From contig OZ022584.1 in NCBI GenBank assembly GCA_963669155.1, positions 4,440,724 through 4,504,723 on the forward strand: a stretch of 64,000 bases of DNA. Direction: 5' to 3'. The notes below the pieces were generated by a model. The model was not told the DNA's origin. It worked only from the letters and a program-made list of their open reading frames with translations, and searched no databases. A program made the translations under genes and the position numbers. Source of the DNA: Arbacia lixula (lineage: Eukaryota > Echinodermata > Echinoidea > Arbacioida > Arbaciidae). Below are positions 1 through 11,281 of this stretch, piece by piece; positions within the stretch are counted from its first letter, which is position 1, and each line of letters opens with the position of its first letter.

Positions 1-602
1 AGTTGATGAACAGGATGATCTTTAAAAAATGAATCAACATTAATTTGTATGATATAAGGTGAAGAAAGCTATCCTTTTGACCTTTTGTGATGAATTTTTC
101 TTCTCCATCTTCTTTACCTATATCTTTGCTTCTATTTTGTGGTCCTCTTGTGCTTCTTCCTTCTTTTGGAAAGTCTTGTATTTCTTCTTCTTCTTTCTCT
201 TCTTTCTTTTCTTTAACGTCTTTCAGCTCCTTCTGTCTCACTTTTCGTTTCCTTTTCCCTATCCATATTCCTCTATACAAAACACCACAGCCCAACTGAG
301 AGAACACGGGTACAAACAGGAAGTAGGTTGGATAGGCCAGTAAAGAAGAGCAGAAAGGTAGAGAGGATGTAAGAGGATGGAGTGATAGAGGGAGCAATAG
401 AAATAGAAAGAGAGATGAATGACAGAGGGAAGGGAGGAAAGAAGAGAGAATGTGTGGGGGTGGGGGCAGACTAAAGAGGGAGAGAGAAGAGAGTTTTGAG
501 TTCGGAAACTAAATCCGCATCTATATTTTCAGCTCTTGAGTTACAGCCCTGGAGCTTGCAGCCAGATAAAAGGCACTCTCCACTTCTCTCTCTACATTTC
601 TC

Positions 603-627
603 ACCCTCTCACCCTCTCTGTCTGTCC

Positions 628-658
<31 letters not shown>

Positions 659-935
659 CTGTCTGTCTGTCTCTCTCTCTTCCTCTCTTCCTCTCTCTCT
701 CTCTCTACCTGTCTCCCTCTCTCTTCCTCTCTCACTCTGTCTCTGTCCCTCTCTCGCTCTCTCCCCCCCCCCTCTCTTACATTTCTCTCCCCCCACTCTC
801 TCTCCCCTGTCTCTCTCTCTTACATTTCTCTCCCTCTCCCCTCTCTTTCTCTCTCCCCTCTCTCCCTCTCATTCTCCCCTTCTCTCTCCCCCTCTTTCCC
901 TTTCTCTCTCCCTTTTCTCACCCTCTCTCCCTCTC
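603..935 (+). repeat. CT/TCTG-rich microsatellite
   Basis: About 330 bp of (CT)n with TCTG and CCCTCT variants. Long Ser/Leu-rich reading frames across it are artefacts of the repeat. Confidence 0.95.
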
Positions 936-1105
936 TCTGCTAGCTCACAGGGTGCGTGGTGTGTATCACATGGCATAGCCGAGCCACCATAGTCACAGGG
1001 GCAGGCAGGCAAAATTTCCCCAAACAAATTGAAGCTACTATACTCCGCTAAAAATGTTGATCTTTTTTTAGTCTATTCTGCTATTTCTTACATTGTGGTT
1101 AAGGA

Positions 1106-1512
1106 TTGGGGGGGGGGGGGGGGGTGGATTGGAGGAGTTCAGAAATTGATATAAATTTACCTGGTGGTAAATGGATAAGAAAATCAATGGTTAGCCAAGG
1201 GTTATCCCTGGATAGGTTATAGTGAAACACCTTGCATTTGGGATGTCAGTGGAAGAAAGACAGTGGAGAGTTGGGTAGATATACCACAGGAGAAAATGCA
1301 AATATGAATAATTATGTACTATTTATTATAGATTAACAGAGGGTGGGGGTGGGGGGGGGGAGGACCAAAAAAGGGAAGGGCAAATATAGAGAGGGGGAAG
1401 ATGAGTAGAAAGAATATGAGCTGAGAACATGGAGTATGTGTCTGTGAGTGAGGTAAGGAGGGGTGGGGGGGGGGGGGGGTCGGGGGGTAATGACATTAGG
1501 GGGAAAGGGGGG
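1106..1512 (+). repeat. cluster of poly-G tracts
   Basis: G runs near 1108-1124, 1339-1361 and 1463-1512 in G/A-rich sequence. The + strand would be G-quadruplex prone. Confidence 0.85.
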
Positions 1513-1799
1513 TGGGGGGTGTGGAATGGATGGAGACAAGAAAATATATAAAAAGGGAATGTGTGAAATATGCATGGTAGGGGAGATGAGATGGAGGTGG
1601 TAGATGGGGTAGGGATGGGTGGAGACCATTTCCTTTATACAGTGATTTGGTGATGGCTCTCGCCTACAGGGCCAGATGTTCCAACCGGCTTATTAGCCAG
1701 AGAGAGAGAGAAAGAGAGAAAGAAAGAGAGAGAGAGAGATGCAAGGGGGGAACTGTGAGGATGAACTGCTCACATTTCACAGCACTAATTTAGCCGGTT

Positions 1800-2260
1800 G
1801 AAGACTATCGCTCTCTCACTCGCTCTTGTTTTGCACGATATCGCCGCCGCTGCACGGAGACACCAAACCCCAAAGATATCTGGAGGGGGGCTGGTGCTCG
1901 CAAGCGGGATGCGATCCCCGACAGACGAGCTCCCCGCTCACAAACACACGACATCTCGGGCCTTGTAATGATATGTAGAGAACCAGTCACATACTCGGGT
2001 CTGGATTGAGCTATCACTGGTGCTCTTGAATACAAATGAAACACCAGTGATGCGGCAAAAGCGAGACTCCTCTCTGTAGCTCTTGAGAAAGTCTCGGGGA
2101 TCGGGTGACCGTGTGTCTCTCAGATTGCCAATATTTTGCTCGGCATGATGGGAAAGCTGTCAAAAAGAATCTGTAATCGGATAGAGTCCCCCCTTCACGG
2201 GATCGCGGCTCTCCTCTATAGCCCTCTACTGAATGACGACGAGTCCCACACAGAGAAGAC
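1800..2260. promoter_or_regulatory. CpG-rich, non-repetitive patch; possible promoter or 5' exon
   Basis: The stretch contains many CpG dinucleotides (for example atatcgccgccgctgcacgg near 1840) in otherwise AT-rich or microsatellite DNA. A short Met-led frame starts at 2144 but has no signal peptide and no good donor. No TATA box or initiator could be assigned. Confidence 0.2.
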
Positions 2261-2947
2261 ACGTGAAAAGGATGCATCATCTATCCTGGGAATAGAATGT
2301 GATTAGAGTGTAACAACTAACAAGGGAGGCATTATCACGTTGGGATGGTGCTCATTCACAGATCAATGATAACAAATGCTTTCATGACATGGTAAATCAC
2401 TAGCGCTAGCCCTTTGTTTTTCACTGGCAAAGCGTTATCAAAACTCTTAAAGGGATTTTATGATCATATCATTAACTATGCAAATACTGTTGTTTCCGTT
2501 TTTGGTAAGGATGGCTCATGAAAAATGTATGGATATTGCTGAACTTGTCACCTATCAACTGTTGTATTGAAGGGAAAAGGAAACTTACAAATGCAGAACC
2601 CAGCAGGAGACAAGATGAGAAGGATATATCAGAGACATCCTATCTCGTTTCTCTGAGAAGATCAGCTTTCTAGTCGCCATACTGTTGATGACTCCCGTTT
2701 CATTGAAGTAATACATGATAAGTGTTTGAATGATATTTAGGGAGAAGATTGACGCAAAGAAAAAGGATACTATGAAGCCCCTTTTGACTTCCACTCATCA
2801 AAAGATAACCTGGGTATAAAGTTAATGCCCAAATAACAAATTAAATATATGCGACATAGGCTGATACTATCACTGAATGATGGAATTCTTGATTGCATAT
2901 GAACTGAATATATTAGGTCATCCTGATCAGCATTCAAATGGTGATTG

Positions 2948-3070
2948 CCCCTCCCCCTTTTCCCTCCCCCTTTCCCCTCCCCCTTCTCCCTATCCCTTCT
3001 CCCTAACCTCTATTCTTTCTCCCCCTTCTCCCTCCCCGTTCCCTCTCCTCTACTCCCCTCTCCCTCCTGT
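2948..3070 (+). repeat. C/T-rich low-complexity tract
   Basis: Imperfect CCCTCCC/CTTTCC repeats. A G run follows at 3229-3251. Confidence 0.8.
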
Positions 3071-6000
3071 TTGAATGCCTGTGACCATCCCCCTTTCACT
3101 CCTGCCTGCCTGCTAATAGCGTTATGTGGCAGCATGCAGTCAGTCTTGCAGGCAGTCTCAGCCAGACGTAGCCTTTTGTCTGACAGGTGCCAGGGCCCAT
3201 TGTGTGAGGTGCAGGAGATGGGCGGAGGAAGGGGGGGGGGGGGGGGGGGGCTGGGGCAGCCACTGCCTTCCTTCCCATTGATTCTCCCACACCTAACCCA
3301 GTTGACAGGAAATAATTGCTGCGCAACACACAAATCCAATTAGACTCCCCGATGGCGCGATGTGCAGACAGCCTACTGCTCCAGCTTCTTCTTGTCCCCT
3401 GTCCAAATTCATTTACCCTCCACAGGAGCGTGCCTGTGCCTTGCAGTGTGCCTACCCCCTCCCTGACACCCCCTCTAAACCCCCCGCCCCCTCCACCATG
3501 TACCCTCTTCGGGAGAGTGCCGTATGCCTTGCAGTGTTCGGACCCCCTCCCTCTCCACTTTTCCCCCCCATGTTTCATGGAGAGATACGAAGTCGACTTT
3601 GCCGAGAAACGACAAAGTTACGCGCTGGAATTAGAGCATGCTTGCGACTGGAGAGAAACATGGTTGGGCGATCAATAAGACTGCCTGCTCAGGGGGAAGA
3701 AAATACGTCCAGGCCTGATAACTTGTAATGATTTGTGCTGCGCGCCGTCATGAATAATATTCCATCGATTCGCCGCCGGGTGTTAATGAGGTGATGCTGA
3801 ATGCAGGGAGAAAGCAGAGGAAATTATCTAAAGACTCTTCAAGTTCTTAACAGCATGGGGGGCTTTCCGTGCGTAATATGCCCCCTGTAGCCGCATGGGG
3901 GGTCTAATCAGGGGTGGCAGAGGGAGAAGGGAGGAGTAGGGTGCATAGGTAATTGGCCCCCAACACCATCGATTAGTTCATGTTTCTTTCACTGCTTGCA
4001 TCGGTGACTGCCAACGACCTGCAGCTCAAATCAGTTGTCTAAATTTGATTCCGACTTTCTACGCATACAGAATGAGCTTGCCTGTGTACTGCATGCATCT
4101 CAATCAGGTTCAAGCCCATACAGGCCAGATGACTGAATGATTGAAATACAATGTCTGTGCATCGTTTCTATTTACATGTTCAATATCAATCGGCACTTCA
4201 AGAAGTACTGGGTAAAGCTAGATTCAGGTGCCCTTATAGTTATGGCGCATGGAAAAGTTTCTCTCCTGGGTGATAGTGTCCCCAGGTACAGCTGGTCATC
4301 AGTGGCTAGTTATTTGGCAAAATATGAAAATTGAGCAAAAAGTGTCCATATGTTGGTCAGAAACTGTTTTACAATATGTCATAACCACCTTGATAGGTTT
4401 TTCTGTGCCCACTTACATGTGTGTCTTGTAAAGATCTGTGTAGGGGGATTTACTTTTCAGACATCAGGTTGGATCAAAATAACTTTTTTTAGGACTTGTT
4501 ATTTAGAGCATCAGCTCATCCAGATCTCCAGTATTTTTGTATCCCTACAAAGAGAAGAAGAAGACAAATTGTATAAGGTGTACGAGACAAGCATTGTTGT
4601 GCTAGCAAATTCCTTCAGATTTGATAAATGAGGTTAGATACACTTGTGGTGTATCCAGCAGTTGGATCTGAGCTGGGAACCCCTGTGTCTGGCTCTATCT
4701 ATGAAGCCTGTGTCAGATTAGGGTTTGAAGTCACAAGAGATCTGGGATGTGGCGTGTGATTCTACCAGGATCAGATGCTTCTGCTACACATGTAGCTGCC
4801 ATCAGGCTTTTTCAGATCAGATGTCTAAATGGATTGATGCTGGCTGGTTCTTATTTCTTCCATGTGTTGCTCTTTCTTGTGCTTCCCACCTCCCCATCAT
4901 CTTTGTCATCTTCTGTGACGATTTATCTCCTGTTGCTTGCTGTAACTCCTCTTCTTTTCCACTGTGTTAATTTTTCTCTCCCTTTATCCATTTCTCTCCA
5001 TCTCCAGTTCCTTCCCAACACCATTCCTTTCTCCCCTCCCTCCCCCTCCATCTACCCTCTTTCTCTCCTTTTCTCTCTCTCCCCCTTCCTCTCTACCCCT
5101 CCCAACATTTCAACCCTTCCATCTCTCCCGCACTAACCCCCCTTTTATTCTCCCCACCACCCTCGTCCCCCCTTACAATGTTTATTTATCCCTCTCCCCA
5201 TCCATTCTGCCCTCTGTATATCTGCAGCAGCCAGTCAGCCAGTCTATTCCTAGCCGTAATGTTACAAACAATCATTTCTCATCTGTCAGCTTGGGATCAC
5301 TTTCCTAGTTTCACTGATAAGATTGGAGAAAATGACCATTCTTCATCACAGTTTATTGTTCAAAGCATGAGTCCTAACCGGCGCTCTACACCAATTGGCC
5401 TTTCTAGTCTGCCAGTTCAGACCCTATTGAGTCACTTACTCAAAACATCTGTCTGTTCCTTAGACTAGTGTCTTTGAATGCCAATTGTGTTTCAGTGAAA
5501 GCATGTAGAAACGTAAGAGTTAGTCTCTCTATTTTAGACCTCTTTTTCAGACTTGCTTGCTCACTGACTAACTGACATGGGTTTGTGCCCACGAACTAGG
5601 GCCTTTGACGATTCATCCGAGCTCCAATGACACTCCAAATTAGAATCTAAACCATTTCCCTTACCCAGTCAACTAATGAGGTCGTCTTTCTTCTTACATC
5701 ATGCACTCTAAACATCAGAAAATTGATTATGCCCAATTTAGATGTGCATATTACAAGTTCATTCAAACTGCTCTTAATAAAAAAGACCAGGAATAACTGT
5801 CACTCAAAGTGCAGAATCTTTTCCTTTCAGAAATGTGTTTGTTTGAAATATTTCTCCCTCATTGCTATTCTTAGAATTCCCAGACCCAGTACAAATATGA
5901 AACTGGTATCCCTCTGTGCAAACAATGTATGTGTTGCACTAGCTATTGCGTCTACGATACAATGTAGGCAGCCCAGTGTGTCAGGGAGAGGGAGTTGGAG

Positions 6001-6599
6001 CGTGAGCCATCTGGGTATGTGGTATTGCACTTGACAGACAAAGCCTGTGTAAACCCACGGCATACCCCGCTCATCCCCGGTCTCAAGCCTGTGATGCTGG
6101 CCCAGAAGCAAGCTCAGAGATGACCCATTCACATTGACCATGAATCACTGGCTCAATGGGGTGGGAGCCAGGGAAAAAAATAATTCAAAATTTTTGGGGG
6201 CTACTTTTTGAGCACATTGGTCTGTGGGAATTTTGGGGGCTCTTTTAACATTTTCCCTGGTTCTTTTAAGCATTTTCGGGGCTGAATCGCCCAATGTATT
6301 TTTTTCACTGATGGGAGCTGCGTAGCGTTCCTATCGTCACCCCGGGTATCTTGTAGAACTATGCAGAATTATATTAGATAGTTTGAAGATAATTTGTAGA
6401 ACTAGGAAAATTTGCAGCACAGTATCCACTGACTCAATAGACCGTATATTTATGGGCAATCTCTTTACGTTTAATCACTGATTTGAAAGGTTTGTTGGAT
6501 GGGTTTGTGTGAGCATTGAGAATGTTTTCTAAGTAATGGAACATACACTGCATGCATTGCATTGACCTTAAATTATAAACTTAACATGAAATGTGAATA

Positions 6600-7110
6600 T
6601 GGGAAACGGAAGCTTCATCACGTTTGCTCAGGACTTGACAAACTTGTCTGAGGGAACATGACTAAAGATGGGACCACTGATAGAAATACAAACTTGCACA
6701 AAGATCTATCTTGATACACATAATTCCTGCTTGTTATTACTATAGGAACTTGACAGGTCCTTGGCGGATGAAATATATCATATCATATTAATGTATGTAA
6801 TAAACATGGAAAAGGAAAGCTACGCCACAACAGACAACTTCTACCGCAATGACATAGGGTGCCTGGGTGCATGTGAATGCGACCGAAGATGGGTCAACTG
6901 GAAGAAGTACAGTCTTGCACAAAGAACTCTTTTGATGCACATAGCTCTTACATGTCATAGGTATTGGTACCTGACAGGTCTTTGTCAGATGAAATATATC
7001 ATATTGATGTTCATGTCCGTGGAAAACGAAAGCTAAGGATGACTTCTACCAGTGAGGATGAGAGGCGTGTGTGAACGCGACCGAAGATGGGTCGACTGGC
7101 AGAAAAGTTG
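6600..7110 (+). repeat. degenerate tandem repeat, unit about 200-220 bp
   Basis: The words tgacaggtc...gatgaaatatatcatat recur at 6751 and 6972 (offset 221). The words gcgaccgaagatgggtc recur at 6879 and 7077 (offset 198). A weaker match, actaaagatggg, lies at 6661. At least two full diverged units and a partial third are seen. Confidence 0.7.
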
Positions 7111-8329
7111 ACATGACTCACGGTGACAATGGTAAAGCCTAGTGATGATGTAGGGGATATTGAGGAATGTCACCTTGTGCAGGCGGGAGACACCGGGATG
7201 TGACAAGGAGAAACCAGAGGAGGGGAGGGGGGATGCCAGCCCGGCTGCAGAGAAACATATGTAAATATGACGGCCGGAATTTTCTTTGCACTTTTCCTGC
7301 CTGTCATCTGGCTACCATCCTTGTCTCTCCCTCATATCTATAGTCTTAGCCCTGGCTCTATGTGATGCTCATCAAGGGGACTTTGTATGTAAGATGGTAA
7401 CTCCTTGATTCAACATGACGCTGAGAAGGGTGTATTTAGAAGTGGATAAAGAGGACATAGATACGGGACTTGTATGCCCTACAGAATGCAAAACTAACAG
7501 AAGAGAGGGTCTGTTCAGACGAGGGAGAAGGGATTGCCGGCCTTGATCAGACATTCAAAAGAAAATGACTGCATAACTTTCAATGATCAGATATGCATAA
7601 AGAAAACGACTGCATAACTTTCAATAGGTCGTTTTGCTACATAACCGGTAATGTCCTGTGGTCATCAAAAGGACATATAATTTGGTTATATGTAGTGTTA
7701 AAAGAAATGGAGAAGGCCACTTTTTTTGTGAGTTACTTGATCAAAAATTTGATATAAATAATCCAAACTACTTTTAATACACTTATTTATTACTGTGGGC
7801 GTTAAAATTTGTTGCACAATATGGGCCTATAAAATGATCGAATAAAGGTTAATAGCAGTTGTCTCATTTACCATAGCCTTTTATCGTTCTCCTCATTTAT
7901 TTAATTCCCAACTTTACTGGTATATTGTCCTTTTTTAAGGCCAACACTATTCTTCTAAGGTATTAACGTCAATTTTTATTTACGATGAAATAATTAAATT
8001 ATAAGATGACAATTTATTACTTATCTTCCAAATAACATTTAAAGATAGAGTCTATGCAAGTAGGAGTATTTGCATTGTTTTTTAAGAACTTTTTGAAACT
8101 TGTAACATTGTCTTAAAGTATGTAGACTACATAGACTAAAAATAATATCTGAACTCATGTACATTTTTTTCTTAAAAAGATAGGAGCTTGAAATTAATTT
8201 GTAGAAAACATATTTTCTGAGTAACAGCCTCTTGTGCTCAAGTCGCAATGAGAGAGCGCAGCATTCATGGTGATGTAGTCTGTATCCATGGGGCAGTGTG
8301 TGTTGGTAGAAGCCATACCAAACATGGTG

Positions 8330-8462
8330 GCGTGTCGTTGAGCCCAGGCCTAGCCGTTAGGGCGACCCTGCCGGCCGGTGTAGGGGTGTAACGGGGCACT
8401 CAAACCAGGATTCCCCGATCGGGAGTGACAAGTCTAAGACGCTGCAGTTGACGTTGCACCTT
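8330..8462 (-). mobile_element. possible tRNA-derived SINE fragment
   Basis: Read on the - strand, the block has a tRNA-like order: an A-box-like start (caactgcagcgtcttagac), ttgtcactcccgatcgggg in the anticodon and variable region, then a B-box-like tggtttgagtgcccc. Box matches are imperfect and no target duplication or tail was identified. Confidence 0.35.
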
Positions 8463-8514
8463 GCCCGTCACTCTCCATTCCTCATCTTGTCATCTGAGTC
8501 TCTTCCACTTTATC

Positions 8515-8823
8515 TCCACCTCTCTCTCTTTCTTTTTCTCTTTCTCTTTCACTTTCTCTTTCTCACACTTTCCCTTTCAAGTTATCTCCTTGCTCTTCCT
8601 TTTTCTCGTGTTGTCTCTTGCTTTTTTATATCTCCTCTTTCTCTTTCCTCCTGTGTTTCTGTTGCTCTCTGTATCTTTCAATTTTGCTCTCTCCCTCTTT
8701 TTACATCTCTCTCTCTCTCCTTGTTAATTTCTTATGATCTCCCACGTTCTTTCTTTGTTCTTTCCCCTTCTGTCCTTCTCTCTTTTTTCTCTCTCTCTGT
8801 TTCTCTCTGTCTCTGTCTGTCTC

Positions 8824-8854
<31 letters not shown>

Positions 8855-8875
8855 GCCTGTCTGTCTGTCTGTCTG

Positions 8876-8939
<64 letters not shown>

Positions 8940-8945
8940 TCTATC
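8515..8945 (+). repeat. CT / TCTG / TATC microsatellite
   Basis: CT-rich sequence passing into (TCTG)n at about 8813-8880, (CT)n at 8881-8925 and TATC units to 8945. Confidence 0.95.
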
Positions 8946-10436
8946 TGTAGGAATCAAAGTGGGCCTATCCTCATTATCTATCTAATCTATATATTCAAAA
9001 ATCTAAAAGTTCAAGTACACATTTTCATTCTCTGCAATCAATTTCATTTTTTCATTTTGTTCGCAAGAGTATATCCAAGGCAAGATGTACATCTGTTTGA
9101 TATAAGCTGTTTGACAATGTCTGTGATAATAAACCAAACATGGAAAAAATATGTCCCCATTACTAGCCATCTCATCAACACCAAAAGCCCTTTTACAAGG
9201 CCCAAATACAGCTTTGCTTGCTCTCCACTCCTTCATTTCCGGTCATGGAGTGAGAGAGAGAGAAAAAAAGCCCTTTCCTTGAGAGTGACAACAACCAAAT
9301 ATCAGCCTGCAGCAAGGTAGCATGTACTTCTTCCTGCCCTGGCCCTACGGCCAACCACAATCCACAATCGGAGCAAAGCTGGTCGCTAGGGCCGATTCAG
9401 CTCGCAAATATGATGGAAGAAAGAATATTCATGCTCGCACATGCACAAGCTAACCACTTGGCAAGCTGACTGTGTACATAGTACATATTTTCACCAATAC
9501 TTTGACCAATGTTTTTTTATGTTTCAGCAGCAGGTCAGTCCACTGAATAAGTGGAACTTTGCGATGATTTATGCTAGAAAGTTCTGCGAGTGGAAACAAA
9601 CAGGATGATAGTGTATAATCTATTCTGTCGAAAATTGGATCATTATGTTTCATACATCTATAAAGAAATGTATCACAGCATGAGGAACTTTTTGATGATA
9701 ATGATTGAATTAAAATGTCGGAGTCGATAATTGCGAAGTTGTAATGATTTTATTTTACTCTGAGAATAGTGATGTGTACAATGGGATAATGATCCATTCC
9801 ATGGTGAGACTGGTTTATGATCATGTCATGTTTCACAGAAAGAGTGTCTGTGGGTGGAAACACAGCAAGTAGTGCCAGTGGCCAACCTACAAACATAGTA
9901 GAACCTGCGTTAAGTCTGTCAAAACCAGCCGCATCAGGCAAGCTGGCTGAGAGACGTGGCTGCCCGGGCCATGAGTGACCATTAGGGTGATACGGGCAGC
10001 GAGCGATCAATGCCCTTCAGCCATGTCTGCTACCATTAGGCTGATAGCACTAGGGGCATGCCGTCCCTGCTATCATAGATTGAGATCTCTACTGTCACTC
10101 ATCTTTTTTATCAATGAAGGAACGAAGAAGGAGCTGAATGTGCATTCACCTTTTCCTCCGTTCGCCTTGAGAGTAGAAGCGAGAAAGCTTGGCCACGAGT
10201 TCGCAACAACACGTGTCCTCTGCCCTCATTTTTACAAGCGTCCAGTCTGATCTTCATCATATTTATCCAAGCGGAAGTTTCTTAACCCATCCTCTGCCAG
10301 ATCGAATGCTGCTCAATGAGATGTGTGTGCATTATTGGTGTCAAAATGTGCACTTAGCACACACAGTGTTTATCATGATGTACACTACAGCTCAAAGGAA
10401 TTGGCATAGGGAAAGGGAAGAAAGGGAAGGAGCCGC

Positions 10437-10547
10437 AGTTTTAAATCGCGGTATATTTTGTCCAGTTCAGCATGAAACAAGATGCTGTTTAGGCTAAAGC
10501 ATCGTGTTTCATGCTGAACTGGACAAAATATCTTGTGGTTTAAAACT
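10437..10547. repeat. long near-perfect inverted repeat (hairpin)
   Basis: The core arms 10453-10486 and 10498-10531 are 34 bp each with one mismatch and an 11-bp loop. Weaker pairing extends outward (agttttaaa on both sides) to about 50-bp arms. It may be a small MITE or a foldback RNA; it lies about 460 bp upstream of the FGFRL1 Ig1 exon. Confidence 0.85.
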
Positions 10548-11008
10548 TTAAAAAAAATTTGGATAGTTTTGAACATGACTCATGATGGAGAAGGGAATAT
10601 CCAGTATGAATAATCTCTGTAGATTAGGATTGTCATGCAACATTGCTAGTTTTTCCATGTTTGTAGAATCAAGTCAAGTAATAAAACAAGTTGTTGTTGC
10701 TTATTCTATTCAACCCTTGCAAATGGACCTGGAGCCACCATGTTCATTCAACATTACTAGCCAAGCAAGGTACTCAAAATGCATGTACCTGAATGCATTT
10801 TAGTCCTTAATAGGCTAGTAAGCCTCTATGAATATGGCCCCTGTTCTAAGAAAGACCGCTTCTTTGATCTTCATGGAGTTGTAGTATGTGATGTTGACTA
10901 TACTACTATACCAAATTCTATAATGTCTTGAAATGAATAGGTGTTCTTCTGCCTGTTAACCTAAATGTTAATCATTCTCCCATCCTCCTCTTCTTTCTCC
11001 TCCTGCAG

Positions 11009-11281
11009 AACCACCCAAGATCTCTGAAGAGGTGATCGCCATCCACAAAGCAGTGGTGGGCCGGACGGTCAAGCTGCGCTGTCCAGTGACAGGCAACCCC
11101 CCTCCGCTGACCATGTGGCAGAAGGATGGGGTGACCATCAACCGTGGCTGGGACCGCTTCAGGCTCAAACCAGAAGGCCTCAAGATCAGCCGGGTGGTCA
11201 TTGAGGATACGGGCACCTACGTCTGCCGGGCCACCAATGGCTTCGGCAGCATCAGCCTCAGCTTCAACCTCACCGTCACAG
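11009..11281 (+). CDS. FGFRL1: FGFRL1 exon: Ig-like domain 1
   Basis: The acceptor is a tcctcctgcag tract ending at 11008 and the donor gtaagg begins at 11282, giving 273 nt, phase 1 on both sides. The translation begins PPKISEEV and holds a complete Ig fold: cysteine in KLRCPV, tryptophan in LTMWQKDG, and the DTGTYVC motif followed by RATNGFGS. The PPPLTMW and ATNGFGS stretches are what I recognise as FGFRL1/FGFR Ig1. The missing first nucleotide comes from an upstream exon, presumably the signal peptide. Confidence 0.95.

Larger units (their letters stand above)
1..11008. other. upstream or first-intron DNA of FGFRL1, no gene recognised
   Basis: No exon with homology could be supported on either strand. 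The region carries CT and G tracts (listed separately), degenerate tandem repeats at 6600-7110, a possible SINE near 8330-8460, and a hairpin at 10437-10547. Three patches look less repetitive and richer in CpG than their surroundings: about 1800-2260, 3320-3800 and 9920-10240. They could hold promoter or enhancer sequence, or an untranslated exon; nothing decides this. The FGFRL1 signal-peptide exon should end with one base of a split codon, and no such exon was found. Confidence 0.6.

Noticed and set aside
2442-2510. A short hydrophobic Met-led frame followed by gtaagg, as FGFRL1 signal exon
   Set aside because: The donor would leave phase 0, but the Ig1 exon needs one extra base (phase 1), and the hydrophobic stretch is weak.
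8448-9320. A 290-codon Ser/Leu-rich frame
   Set aside because: It is read across a CT/TCTG microsatellite and lacks any domain or codon pattern.
9323-9452. MYFFLPWPYG frame as a signal-peptide exon
   Set aside because: No donor at the right phase and no clear hydrophobic core.
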